DNA of 35,869 bases, from positions 1 to 35,869 of the forward strand of contig NZ_QKMR01000030.1 in assembly GCF_003208175.1 (NCBI RefSeq), in the 5' to 3' direction. Position numbers and translations under genes: made by a program. The DNA comes from Ruminiclostridium sufflavum DSM 19573 (lineage in GTDB: Bacteria > Bacillota > Clostridia > Acetivibrionales > DSM-1351). Shown piece by piece: positions 16,514 to 24,881 of this stretch; positions within the stretch are counted from its first letter, which is position 1; each line of letters opens with the position of its first letter. Under the pieces are notes generated by a model. That model did not search any database, had not been told where the DNA came from, and saw only the letters and a list, made by a program, of their open reading frames with translations.

Positions 16514-17182
16514 TTAAATGTAATTGCCGAGATATTTCAGGCTGCCGGTGAAAACGAAAATACCGGCTATAATTAACAGCACTCCGGATATAATGCTTAT
16601 GATTGCCATATGCTTTTGAATTTGCCTGAAAGCTCCTTTTACCTTTTCAAACAGCACTGATGTCAGAATAAAGGGTATACCCAAGCCCACAGAGTAGAGA
16701 AAAAGCAAGAGCGTTCCCTGAAGGATTGTATCCGAGTTGCTGGCAAGAGCAAGAGCCGAACCTAAAAATGCACCTAGACAGGGAGTCCAGCCAAGACTGA
16801 AAACCATGCCGAATACAACTGAGCTTAAAAAACGGAGTCTGTTAAATTTGAAATCAAATCTTTTCTCTCTGTTCAGAAGGTTTATTTTTAAAATTCCTGT
16901 AAAGTTAAGACCAAATAAAATCATAACTAGTCCGCTGATTTTCTCCAGCAAATTTCTGTGATTTGTCAGAAAGTATCCGAAGGATGTAACAGTGGCTCCA
17001 AGAATTGTAAAAACGATTGTAAATCCAATTACAAAACCAATGGAATTTGTAAGCAGACGGCTTTTGTTCTGAGATTCTCCGGCCAAATACAAAAAATAAA
17101 TGGGAAGCATAGGTAAAATACAAGGGGATATGAAGGTTAAGATTCCTTCAATGAATGTCATAAGATAAGAAATGTGTGTCAA
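16514..17182 (-). CDS. ccdA: CcdA-family thiol-disulfide interchange membrane protein
   Basis: A 222-residue membrane protein with about six hydrophobic segments. It carries electrons from cytoplasmic thioredoxin across the membrane to partners such as TlpA/ResA. Both conserved redox cysteines are visible, in FISPCILPMLP (near the N terminus) and in LGWTPCLGAFLGSAL (mid-protein). The start is taken as TTG at 17182, because AGGAGG lies seven bases upstream; an in-frame ATG seven codons later is possible but more distant. Its promoter contains a CsoR-like operator, so metal or thiol stress may control it. Confidence 0.92.
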   Translation of the reverse strand: MTHISYLMTFIEGILTFISPCILPMLPIYFLYLAGESQNKSRLLTNSIGFVIGFTIVFTILGATVTSFGYFLTNHRNLLEKISGLVMILFGLNFTGILKINLLNREKRFDFKFNRLRFLSSVVFGMVFSLGWTPCLGAFLGSALALASNSDTILQGTLLLFLYSVGLGIPFILTSVLFEKVKGAFRQIQKHMAIISIISGVLLIIAGIFVFTGSLKYLGNYI

Positions 17183-17306
17183 TAATGCACCTCCTAATAA
17201 TATCCTTGCTTATTTTATCGGATTATTTTCCGTAATATTGTCCCGATATTTTATAGAGCGAAGAAACAGAGCATATAAAATCAGAAATTAATAACAAATA
17301 TAAATA

Positions 17307-17335
17307 ATTATATACCCGTAATGGGTATATGGAAA
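17307..17335 (-). promoter_or_regulatory. ccdA promoter with CsoR-like operator
   Basis: On the minus strand TTTCCA (17330-17335) and TATAAT (17307-17312) are 17 bp apart. The palindrome ATATACCC-5-GGGTATAT (17310-17330) fills the spacer and overlaps the -10. The arms resemble the ATACCC/GGGTAT operators described for CsoR. Repression by the neighbouring CsoR-like protein is inferred. Confidence 0.6.
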
Positions 17336-17374
17336 CAGTTTCGTGAAATATTTATATATATTTAAATTCATGTT

Positions 17375-17401
17375 TTGATATACCTTGTGGGGGTATATAA
17401 T
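17375..17401 (+). promoter_or_regulatory. Glutaredoxin promoter with CsoR-like operator
   Basis: TTGATA (17375-17380) and TATAAT (17396-17401), spaced 15 bp, flank a second 21-bp palindrome with arms ATATACC (17378-17384) and GGTATAT (17392-17398). It occupies the same place relative to its -10 as the ccdA operator does. The left edges of the two palindromes are 68 bp apart. Confidence 0.6.
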
Positions 17402-17501
17402 AATTGAACAAATTTGTTATCATTGATTCAAATAATTATTTTAACGGAGAGGCAGCTATAAGCTGAGTAATTAAGCTTAAAATACCAGGGAGGTAATATT
17501 T

Positions 17502-17741
17502 ATGTCGGTTAAAATATATTCAACCCCATCTTGTCCGTGGTGTATGGTGGCTAAAAACTATTTAAAATCAAAAAATATTCCCTTTGAGGAAGTAAATGTG
17601 GCCTACAGCAGAAGAGGAGCTCTGGAAATGATTCGTAAATCCGGTCAGCGTAGTGTACCGGTAATCGATTTTAACGGAAGAATTATTGTGGGCTTTAATC
17701 AACCGGCTATTGACAGGCTTTTGAGTGCAAGAAGTGCATGA
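17502..17741 (+). CDS. Small glutaredoxin-like protein
   Basis: A 79-residue single-domain thiol oxidoreductase. The redox site CPWC is at residues 11-14 (YSTPSCPWCMVAK), and the cis-Pro loop is SVPVIDFNGRIIVGF (about 51-65). The size and motif fit the YruB/NrdH-like group of glutaredoxins that exchange electrons with thioredoxin reductase or glutathione-like thiols. It has no signal peptide, so it is cytoplasmic. GGGAGG precedes the ATG. It is divergent from ccdA across a 319-bp region with two matched operator-like palindromes, so the cytoplasmic and membrane thiol systems are probably controlled together. The exact partner is not visible. Confidence 0.9.
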   Translation: MSVKIYSTPSCPWCMVAKNYLKSKNIPFEEVNVAYSRRGALEMIRKSGQRSVPVIDFNGRIIVGFNQPAIDRLLSARSA

Positions 17742-17763
17742 TTAAAAAATATAAAGTATCAGC

Positions 17764-17796
17764 CAAAAATGAGGATGCGTCATATCGCATTCTCAT
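17764..17796 (-). terminator. Terminator of the araC-type gene
   Basis: Read on the minus strand, an 11-bp stem with one G-T pair (17786-17796 with 17769-17779) and a six-base loop is followed by TTTTT (17764-17768). It lies about 45 bp past the stop of the AraC-family gene and also faces the end of the glutaredoxin gene. Confidence 0.75.
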
Positions 17797-17839
17797 AAAG
17801 GCAGTTGAAGCTTCGTGAGGTAAAATATCAGGACGGTAT

Positions 17840-18694
17840 TTAAAGCCCGATTTTCTTGTATCCAGAAGGAGAACAGCCCTTAATACTTTTGAAGGCCCTG
17901 TTGAAGGTGACAATGCTGTTAAAGCCAACGGTATAGGCTATATCTGCTATAGACATACTTGAGTCAATAAGAAAATGCTCAGCTTGTTTTATTCTATACT
18001 CATTCAAGTAAAGAATAAAATTTTTCTCTGTAATATCCTTGAACATTCTTGAAAAATAAGACTCGCTGAAACCTACTGCTTTAGCTACATCTGACAATGA
18101 AATGTCATTCATGTAATTTGCCTCTATGTATTTAAAGGCTTCTGAAAGCTTATCCATTCCCTGAATTTTTCTGGCTGTGTCCGGAGTATTCTGAAAATTT
18201 ACCTTGTCGGCCAGAAATTTTGAAATAATAGCAAAGATATCATGTATCCTTGCACTGATAAAAAATTCAAAACCAAAATCTCTCTTGGAATAGCTTTCAA
18301 CAATGCTTAAAATATGCTCCTTTATACTCCCGTGAAAGGGGGTATCCTTGAGTGATATTTTAAAGCTGCCTGAAATCAAAGATTTTATAATGCTATTATT
18401 GCCAAAGGTACTTAATGATGATGAGTCAAATTGGATAAAAATTCTTTTTCCGCTGTTATTCCGGTTGGAAAAGCCATGAGTATCACCGCCGGCTATAAAT
18501 AGTATGTCACCTTCATCCAGCTTCGATTCTTTATTGTTAACATTGATATTTAAACTGTTTTTTTCCAGATATAAAATTTCTATCACGGCATGCCAATGCA
18601 CAGGATAGTCGAAATTATCCAAGGCATTAACCTCGAGTCTGAATGGGAAACCATCCTTGAATATGCCTTTTTCGTGTAAGCCGTCAACATACAT
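17840..18694 (-). CDS. AraC-family transcriptional regulator
   Basis: A 284-residue regulator. Residues 1 to about 150 form a cupin-like sensing domain (NALDNFDYPVHWHAVIEILYLE and ILFIAGGDTHGFSNRN). Residues about 180-284 are the double helix-turn-helix AraC domain (SLSDVAKAVGFSESYFSRMFKDITEKNF, then SIADIAYTVGFNSIVTFNRAFKSIKGCSPSGYKK). Cupin-AraC proteins of this kind commonly sense sugars. It lies 85 bp after the GH3 gene on the same strand, so that glycosidase is the most likely target, but no ligand can be named. CGGAGGC precedes the ATG and sits inside one arm of an 11-bp inverted repeat, described separately. Confidence 0.92.
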   Translation of the reverse strand: MYVDGLHEKGIFKDGFPFRLEVNALDNFDYPVHWHAVIEILYLEKNSLNINVNNKESKLDEGDILFIAGGDTHGFSNRNNSGKRIFIQFDSSSLSTFGNNSIIKSLISGSFKISLKDTPFHGSIKEHILSIVESYSKRDFGFEFFISARIHDIFAIISKFLADKVNFQNTPDTARKIQGMDKLSEAFKYIEANYMNDISLSDVAKAVGFSESYFSRMFKDITEKNFILYLNEYRIKQAEHFLIDSSMSIADIAYTVGFNSIVTFNRAFKSIKGCSPSGYKKIGL

Positions 18695-18701
18695 AATTAA
18701 A

Positions 18702-18745
18702 GCCTCCGTATAGAAACATTATATAATATTTTTATACGGAGGCAA
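18702..18745 (-). promoter_or_regulatory. Inverted repeat and internal promoter before the araC-type gene
   Basis: GCCTCCGTATA (18702-18712) and TATACGGAGGC (18733-18743) are perfect 11-bp arms. On the minus strand the second arm read contains the ribosome binding site of the AraC-family gene. Between and across them lies a possible promoter: TTGCCT (18740-18745), 16 bp, TATAAT (18718-18723). Transcripts from this promoter would start near 18711 and lack the first arm; read-through transcripts from the GH3 gene would fold and hide the site. Confidence 0.5.
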
Positions 18746-18779
18746 TAAAATTTTTTGCTGTTTTAAAAAATAACAAATA

Positions 18780-20930
18780 CTATTCCAATGTGAAAGAAGC
18801 CTTCAATACATTGCTCCCTGTCAAGTATATGCTTCTTGAGTCAGGCTGGCTGCCTCCCGCATATATTTCAAAATTGCCGGGCTCAAGGACAGACGCTCCC
18901 TCTTCGTTAACAAGCATCATATCTTCAGATGTAAGAGTAAAGCTGACTTCTTCCTGTTCACCCGGAAGCAGCCGTACCTTTCTGATTCCCTTGAGCTGCC
19001 ACTTAGGAGCTGCAACACTGGCTTCAACATCCTTCAGGTAAAGCTGTACAGCCTCCTTGGCTTCGCGGTTTCCTATGTTTTTTACCTTAACTGTGCAGCT
19101 TATATTGTCACCCTGTTTTATTTTATCACTCGAAACAGATAAAGCATTGTATTCAAACCGGGAATAGCTCAGACCATAGCCAAAGGGATAAAGCGCTTCC
19201 TTTTCCATGTATCTGTAAGTCCTGTTTTTCATTGAATAATCATGAAAGTCAGGCAATTCCTCAGTAGTTTTGTAAAAGGTAACGGGAAGCTTACCGCAGG
19301 GACTGCTTTCACCGAAAAGCACAGAAGCAACGGCCTTTCCTCCCCGTGCGCCCGGATACCATGCTTGCACTATAGCGGGGATGTTATTATCTGCCCATGT
19401 CACAGACAGCGCACTTCCCGATAAAAGTAAAAGAATAACAGGCTTTCCGGTTGCATGTACGGCTTCTAACAGCTGCTGCTGATTTCCGGGCAGGTTCAGG
19501 TCGATTTTATCTCCTGATGCATACTCATTTCCGGCATCGCCTTCTTCTCCTTCTATAGTGGAATCAAGACCGAGACACATAATGACTATATCTGAGTTTT
19601 CAGCCGCAGATATTGCCTCGGCAATTCTGTCATTCGGTCTGGCTAAGCCCTCTACCTGATCCTTATATAGATGGCAGCCTTGAGAATAGTTTATTCTTAC
19701 CGTTTCGGGGACGGATTCGCGGATTCCTTCCAGCACAGTGATATATCTTGAAGCAGTACCAAAATAATTTCCTATCAAGGCATTTCTGCTATCAGCATTG
19801 GGACCTATTACAGCTATTGATTTCAAGCTGTTTTTATCAATAGGCAGAATATTATTGTCATTCTTTAGTAGTACCAAGGATTCCTTTGATACCTTGAGAG
19901 CAAACTCATTATGCTCCTCACAGTCAACTACGGAATACGGAATTGATGCATAAGGAATTTTTTCATTGCTGTCAAACATGCCAAGCCTCATACGTGTCAT
20001 CATCAGCCGCGAAACTGATTCATCAATAGTTTTCTCATCTATAAGGCCTTCATCATAGGCTATAAGCAGATTCAGATACATATTGCCGCAATTTACATCA
20101 CAGCCGTTATTGACTGCAAGTGCCACAGACTCAGGAGCTGTTTTTGTAACCATATGATTTTCATGGAAATCCTTTATTGCCCAGCAGTCAGAAGTGACAT
20201 GGCCCTTAAAGCCCCATTCGTCCCGTAAAATATCTTTCAATAAGGTCTTGCTTCCACAGCAGGGCTCATCGTTTGTTCTGTTATAAGCACCCATAACAGC
20301 TTCAACCTTTGCATCATGAACTAATCTTTTAAAGGCAGGTAAGTAAGTCTCGTACATATCTTTTTTTGTGGCTATGGCATTAAACCTGTGTCTTTCGCCT
20401 TCGGGACCGCTGTGAACAGCAAAATGCTTTGCGCAGGCAGCTGCTTTTATGTATTTGCTGTCATTGCCCTGTAAGCCTTTTACGAACTTAATGCCAAGCC
20501 TGCTTGTCAAATAGGGGTCTTCGCCATAAGTCTCATGACCGCGTCCCCAACGGGGGTCTCTGAAAATATTTATGTTAGGTGACCAGAAAGTAAGTCCTTT
20601 ATAAATATCATGATCGTTTTTTCTCTGGAATTCATGATATTTCGCTCTTCCTTCTGTTGAAATAACCTCTGCCGCTTCATAAATAAGGTCCTCGTCAAAG
20701 GTTGCCGCCATACCAATAGCTTGCGGAAACACCGTGGCGATGCCTGCTCTGGCAACACCGTGCAATGCTTCATTCCACCAGTTGTAAGCAGGTATGCCTA
20801 AGCGGGGGATTGCCGGAGCATCAAACAGCATTTGCATGGTTTTCTCTTCAAGAGTCATTTGTGAAACCAAGTCCTTGACACGTTCCTCATAGCTTAAAGT
20901 TTCGTTTTTATACGACGGGATATTATCCAT
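18780..20930 (-). CDS. Glycoside hydrolase family 3 beta-glycosidase
   Basis: A 716-residue exo-acting glycosidase, probably a beta-glucosidase or beta-xylosidase. The N-terminal TIM barrel has the GH3 marks NWWNEALHGVAR (50-61), NINIFRDPRWGRGHETYGEDP (120-139), CAKHFAVHSGPE (166-177) and the nucleophile D248 in GHVTSDCWAI. The alpha/beta sandwich domain follows (LVLLKNDNNILPI and beyond), then a C-terminal fibronectin type III-like domain (about 590-700, SFTLTSEDMMLVNEEG). There is no signal peptide, so it acts in the cytoplasm on imported oligosaccharides. The architecture resembles bacterial GH3 xylosidases at least as much as glucosidases, so the substrate is left open. AGGAGG precedes the ATG; an AraC regulator follows. 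Confidence 0.92.
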   Translation of the reverse strand: MDNIPSYKNETLSYEERVKDLVSQMTLEEKTMQMLFDAPAIPRLGIPAYNWWNEALHGVARAGIATVFPQAIGMAATFDEDLIYEAAEVISTEGRAKYHEFQRKNDHDIYKGLTFWSPNINIFRDPRWGRGHETYGEDPYLTSRLGIKFVKGLQGNDSKYIKAAACAKHFAVHSGPEGERHRFNAIATKKDMYETYLPAFKRLVHDAKVEAVMGAYNRTNDEPCCGSKTLLKDILRDEWGFKGHVTSDCWAIKDFHENHMVTKTAPESVALAVNNGCDVNCGNMYLNLLIAYDEGLIDEKTIDESVSRLMMTRMRLGMFDSNEKIPYASIPYSVVDCEEHNEFALKVSKESLVLLKNDNNILPIDKNSLKSIAVIGPNADSRNALIGNYFGTASRYITVLEGIRESVPETVRINYSQGCHLYKDQVEGLARPNDRIAEAISAAENSDIVIMCLGLDSTIEGEEGDAGNEYASGDKIDLNLPGNQQQLLEAVHATGKPVILLLLSGSALSVTWADNNIPAIVQAWYPGARGGKAVASVLFGESSPCGKLPVTFYKTTEELPDFHDYSMKNRTYRYMEKEALYPFGYGLSYSRFEYNALSVSSDKIKQGDNISCTVKVKNIGNREAKEAVQLYLKDVEASVAAPKWQLKGIRKVRLLPGEQEEVSFTLTSEDMMLVNEEGASVLEPGNFEIYAGGSQPDSRSIYLTGSNVLKASFTLE

Positions 20931-21202
20931 AAAACCTCCTATGATAGCTGCATTAGCTATAAAATATATAATCGGTATTAATTAATAATACATTACAGCA
21001 CACTTTTAAGCATGTCGTATTTTGCTTAAAAGTATTCAGTTGATGCCTTAAATGAATATTTGAGTATTTAAAAATTTAAAGGGTCCTTTTATTTATTCAA
21101 GCTTTCAGGCAGGTGTTTTATAAATTCGAATTATAATCATATAAGTAAAATAATATTTTGATAATAATATTTTTGGCAAAATATTATTATGTAAAAAATA
21201 TG
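20931..21202. other. Intergenic region between the GH3 gene and metY
   Basis: A divergent AT-rich region with no gene. It holds the upstream region of the minus-strand GH3 gene, for which no clear promoter could be chosen. A perfect 12-bp inverted repeat AATAATATTTTG (21149-21160) / CAAAATATTATT (21177-21188) ends 14 bp before the metY -35 and could be a regulator site. The metY leader is too short for a SAM riboswitch. Confidence 0.4.
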
Positions 21203-21231
21203 TTGACAAGAATATAATTTGGATGTATATT
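21203..21231 (+). promoter_or_regulatory. metY promoter
   Basis: TTGACA (21203-21208), 17 bp, TATATT (21226-21231). A start near 21238 leaves a leader of about 46 nt before the ATG at 21285. Confidence 0.7.
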
Positions 21232-21284
21232 TAATATAAATAAAACCTATAGAAATACTATGAAAATAAAGGGAGGATTCTTAT

Positions 21285-22565
21285 ATGAGCAGAAAATTAA
21301 GCTTTGATACATTACAAGTACATGCAGGTCAAGAAATAGATAAAGTAACAGGTTCGAGAGCAGTTCCCATATATCAGACTACGTCATATGTTTTTAAAGA
21401 TGCCGACCATGCGTCAGATGTATTTGCACTTCGTGATTCCGCATATTCATATTCAAGATTCGTTAATCCCACTAATGATGTTTTTGAAAAAAGAATAGCG
21501 GCGCTGGAGGGCGGTACAGCTGCGGTGGCAGTTGCATCGGGTTCGGCGGCTGTTACTTACTCGATACTGAATATTGCCGGTGCCGGAGATGAAATAGTAG
21601 CGGCGAATACATTATATGGCGGTACGTATAATTTGTTTTCCGCAACGCTGCCCAGATACGGCATAATTACAAAGTTCATTGATCCTGATGACATTAAAGG
21701 TTTTGAAAATGCCATTAATGAAAAAACAAAAGCAATTTACATTGAGAGCATTGGAAATCCAAATGCAAACATAATAGATATTGAAGCGGTAGCAGATGTA
21801 GCTCACAAGCATGGTATTCCGCTTATAGTTGACAACACCTTTGGTACTCCATATCTGATAAGGCCTATAGAGTTCGGTGCGGATGTGGTTGTTCATTCAG
21901 CGACAAAATTTATTGGAGGTCATGGCTCTTCCTTAGGCGGAGTAATTGTTGACGGCGGAAAATTTGACTATGCTGCAAGCGGCCGTTTTCCGGGATTTAC
22001 GCAGCCGGATGAAAGCTATCACGGTCTTGTTTACTCTGATCTGGGCGGAGCAGCCTTTGTAACTAAGGCAAGAGTACAGCTTTTAAGAGACACCGGAGCT
22101 TCAATCAGTCCTTTTAATTCATTTTTATTTATTCAAGGTCTTGAAACATTATCACTCAGAGTTGAAAAGCATGTCAGCAATTCAAGACAGATAGCTGAGC
22201 ATTTAGAGAATCATCCGTTGGTTGAGTTCGTAAATTATCCCAGCCTGAAGGGAAATAAATATTATGAACTGGCTCAAAAATATATCCCAAAGGGTGCAGG
22301 CTCAGTATTTACATTTGGAATAAAAGGCGGTTTTGAAAATGCAAAGAAATTTATTGACAGTCTGGAAATATTTTCATTGCTGGCGAACGTTGCAGATGCA
22401 AAATCTCTGGTTATACATCCGTTTAGCACAACCCACTCCCAGCTGTCAGAAGAAGACCTTCTTAAATCAGGCATTACACCAAATACAGTCCGCCTTTCAA
22501 TAGGCATTGAGGATGTGGATGACTTGATTTACGACATAGATCAGGCACTTGAAAAAAGCAGATAA
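21285..22565 (+). CDS. metY: O-acetylhomoserine sulfhydrylase
   Basis: A PLP enzyme of the Cys/Met metabolism family, 426 residues, that makes homocysteine from O-acetylhomoserine and sulfide. Visible features are the start [48 protein letters not shown] (58-77), the substrate loop [11 protein letters not shown] (108-118), and the PLP-binding K208 in [19 protein letters not shown]. The length and the [19 protein letters not shown] segment are typical of MetY rather than the shorter cystathionine synthases. GGGAGG precedes the ATG. metA follows under its own promoter, completing a direct sulfhydrylation route; cysteine genes lie further downstream. Confidence 0.95.
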   Translation: MSRKLSFDTLQVHAGQEIDKVTGSRAVPIYQTTSYVFKDADHASDVFALRDSAYSYSRFVNPTNDVFEKRIAALEGGTAAVAVASGSAAVTYSILNIAGAGDEIVAANTLYGGTYNLFSATLPRYGIITKFIDPDDIKGFENAINEKTKAIYIESIGNPNANIIDIEAVADVAHKHGIPLIVDNTFGTPYLIRPIEFGADVVVHSATKFIGGHGSSLGGVIVDGGKFDYAASGRFPGFTQPDESYHGLVYSDLGGAAFVTKARVQLLRDTGASISPFNSFLFIQGLETLSLRVEKHVSNSRQIAEHLENHPLVEFVNYPSLKGNKYYELAQKYIPKGAGSVFTFGIKGGFENAKKFIDSLEIFSLLANVADAKSLVIHPFSTTHSQLSEEDLLKSGITPNTVRLSIGIEDVDDLIYDIDQALEKSR

Positions 22566-22590
22566 TCCACATTAAATGCCGATAAACCAC

Positions 22591-22640
22591 GAAGCCGGTA
22601 ATGTCCTTTAATTTAAAGGTACTACCGGTTTCATTTTTTA
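22591..22640 (+). terminator. metY terminator
   Basis: GAAGCCGGTA pairs with TACCGGTTTC (one G-U), with an inner CCTTTAA/TTAAAGG stem, and is followed by ATTTTTTA. It lies 25 bp after the metY stop. Confidence 0.85.
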
Positions 22641-22747
22641 CGGGCTTAAATTCAGAGGGAAGAAACATCAGTAATGGTATAATATGATTTCTATAAATAT
22701 AAAAGCATTTAAATGACTGGCATAAAAATTACCGGAAGCAACAACTG

Positions 22748-22777
22748 TTGACTTTTATAAATTCATAAGACTATAAT
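22748..22777 (+). promoter_or_regulatory. metA promoter
   Basis: TTGACT (22748-22753), 18 bp, TATAAT (22772-22777). The leader to the ATG at 22859 is about 75 nt and shows no S-box or T-box landmarks. Confidence 0.6.
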
Positions 22778-22858
22778 TAATATTAAACCATTTTGCATAA
22801 ACATAAGTAGACTTCTGTATGAAAATGGCTAATAAATTATATCATGGAGGATAAAAGC

Positions 22859-23788
22859 ATGCCAATTAGAATACCTGACAATTTGCCGGCCGGCGAAATC
22901 TTAAACAGTGAGAATATATTTGTCATGTATGAGGACAGAGCTTATCATCAGGATATCAGGCCGCTTAAAATAGCAATTTTAAATATAATGCCTACTAAGA
23001 TAACTACAGAGACTCAATTGCTCAGATTGCTTGGGAATACTCCTCTCCAGATTGAACCGGTGCTTTTGTATCCGGCATCCCATGTACCTAAGAACACACC
23101 TGAGGGGCATCTGGAGGCTTTTTATAAAACCTTTGAAGAAATTAAAAAGGATCATTTTGACGGTTTGATAATAACCGGGGCACCAGTTGAGCAAATGCCG
23201 TTTGAGCAGGTTAAATACTGGGAGGAATTAACTCAGATAATGGATTGGAGCTTGACAAATGTATATTCAACTCTCCATATTTGCTGGGGGGCTCAGGCAG
23301 GGCTTTATTATCATTATGGTGTTCAGAAATATGATATCCCGGAAAAATTATTCGGTATATTCCCTCATACAAAAACGAAGGAGTATGTCAAGCTGCTCAG
23401 AGGGTTTGATGATATTTTTTATGTGCCTCATTCAAGACATACTGAAGTCAGAAAGGAAGATATCGAGAGAATTCAAGAGCTTGAAATTCTTTCTGAATCC
23501 GAGAATGCGGGTGTTTATTTGGTTGCATCTAAAGACGGAAGGCATATTTTTGCTACCGGACATTCAGAATATGATCCTCTCACATTAAAGAAGGAGTATG
23601 ACAGGGATATAGAAAAGGGCTTAGACATAGCTGTTCCCAAAAACTACTTTCCGAATGACAATCCTGAAAAGGAGCCTATTGTCAGATGGAGAGGCCATGG
23701 GCATCTGCTGTTTTTGAATTGGCTCAATTATTATGTATATCAAGAGACACCTTATGATTTGACAAATATAGCGAAGAGAAAAAAGTGA
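22859..23788 (+). CDS. metA: Homoserine O-acyltransferase (MetA type, probably acetyl-CoA)
   Basis: A 309-residue glutamine-amidotransferase-like fold enzyme that activates homoserine for methionine synthesis. The catalytic C142 lies in [10 protein letters not shown]111 lies in TGAPVEQM; in studied MetA enzymes Glu at this place specifies acetyl-CoA and Gly specifies succinyl-CoA, so acetylation is predicted. That agrees with the neighbouring MetY. The catalytic His region is [11 protein letters not shown] start at 22859 (MPIRIP) because GGAGG lies eight bases upstream and overlaps an earlier in-frame ATG at 22844. Databases often label this family homoserine O-succinyltransferase. Confidence 0.93.
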   Translation: MPIRIPDNLPAGEILNSENIFVMYEDRAYHQDIRPLKIAILNIMPTKITTETQLLRLLGNTPLQIEPVLLYPASHVPKNTPEGHLEAFYKTFEEIKKDHFDGLIITGAPVEQMPFEQVKYWEELTQIMDWSLTNVYSTLHICWGAQAGLYYHYGVQKYDIPEKLFGIFPHTKTKEYVKLLRGFDDIFYVPHSRHTEVRKEDIERIQELEILSESENAGVYLVASKDGRHIFATGHSEYDPLTLKKEYDRDIEKGLDIAVPKNYFPNDNPEKEPIVRWRGHGHLLFLNWLNYYVYQETPYDLTNIAKRKK

Positions 23789-23799
23789 TGTTCAGAAGA

Positions 23800-23937
23800 C
23801 CTATGAGCACCGGAAGCTTAAACAATCTATTGATAAGCTATAGTGTATCCTGCTTTAATGAAGTACACCTTTGTCTGATTTCTGTGCCAGGGGGAGGACC
23901 GGTACAGGATGGTGGCAGTTGTTAAGGTGCTCATAGG
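23800..23937. repeat. 138-nt element closed by a perfect 12-bp inverted repeat
   Basis: CCTATGAGCACC (23800-23811) and GGTGCTCATAGG (23926-23937) are perfect complements that bracket 114 nt. Inside, AGCTTA/TAAGCT, GTGTA/TACAC and CTGTGCC/GGTACAG (with one G-U) form three further hairpins, and a TCCTG bulge could pair with CAGGA. It starts 11 bp after the metA stop. It could be a folded RNA, a metA 3' structure or a small inverted-repeat transposon. I recognise no known RNA family. Confidence 0.55.
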
Positions 23938-24104
23938 CTGATAGAATAAACCTATCTACTTTACATAATACTGAATAATATGTAAAAATGTTACTGATTT
24001 TATTGAAATCAAGCTGAAAGCAGGACAATTATTTTTAACTAAGCTTTGCCGTTATGTTATTTGCACTTTTAAGGCTTCAAAGGTTTTAGCCTCTTGAAAT
24101 AGCT
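23938..24104. other. AT-rich convergent intergenic sequence
   Basis: No gene is seen between the 138-nt element and the end of the DUF6062-like gene. A short AGGCT/AGCCT stem on the minus strand followed by TTAAAA could be a weak terminator for that gene. Confidence 0.35.
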
Positions 24105-24881
24105 CTATTTAAATTCACAGTTTCCCCTGATTTTTTGTATGCTTCTTGTAACAGCATCTTTGGAATTTTCCCAAGGGGCGTTGTTATATCTGTAATCAAA
24201 TTTTTTTGTAAACCAGTCTACTTCCTTTTCGATTCTATCAAGATTGCTTATCTGCATTTCCATGATGCTTTTTATGAAAATTGCGGCTTGGGATGTGTTC
24301 AGGTATTTTGAGGTTGAACTTAGCAGAAGTCTTAAATGCTTCAAACAAAAGCCCTTTTTTGAGTGAAAGATTTGTTTGAATTCAGGCTCTTTAAAATATA
24401 AATAAAAAATGACATCGATATATCTGTCCATTGTGTGCTCAAGCTTGCTGCAAATAGCACAGCTGCCATTTATACCGTCCAGTTCAGCTACAAGCTCAGA
24501 AATAAGCCTTTCCGTATTGGTTTGCTTTGGGGATAGTTTTTTTGAAATATTTTTGACAATGCCAGCTGTGGCATCCTGTTCTACAGCGCTCAATTTACTT
24601 TCAAATATTTTTTTGATGTGCGAGTTTTTCTCCTGCAGAAAGGTATCTATCATTAGAGCAAGCCCAAGTCTATTAACCTGCTTATTGTACATAGCCTCAA
24701 AATGCGTCCTGCAAAAGCCCAATTCGTTTGTGGTCTGGCGATAATCAGGCTCCATCAGAGAGGCACCCAGAGCATATTCAATGCCTTCGTCTTCAAGCTT
24801 TTTTTCCAAAACGCAAAGAGGACACTCGCAGTCTGCAGAGAAAGCATCGGTAACCGGTATGGTGTATATTTTTTCTTTCAT
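24105..24881 (-). CDS. Cys/His-rich DUF6062-like protein
   Basis: A 258-residue cytoplasmic protein of unknown function that resembles the DUF6062 family of Firmicutes. It contains an internal duplication of a metal-site-like pattern: CPLC (C20, C23) with FCRTH (C57, H60), and CAIC (C141, C144) with FCLKH (C179, H182). The spacing within the two copies is almost the same, suggesting two zinc or iron-sulfur knuckles. The start is the ATG at 24881 with AAGGAG upstream; a much longer open frame to 25145 has a hydrophobic, AT-driven N terminus and no site. Its neighbours give no functional hint. The family name is from memory. Confidence 0.68.
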   Translation of the reverse strand: MKEKIYTIPVTDAFSADCECPLCVLEKKLEDEGIEYALGASLMEPDYRQTTNELGFCRTHFEAMYNKQVNRLGLALMIDTFLQEKNSHIKKIFESKLSAVEQDATAGIVKNISKKLSPKQTNTERLISELVAELDGINGSCAICSKLEHTMDRYIDVIFYLYFKEPEFKQIFHSKKGFCLKHLRLLLSSTSKYLNTSQAAIFIKSIMEMQISNLDRIEKEVDWFTKKFDYRYNNAPWENSKDAVTRSIQKIRGNCEFK

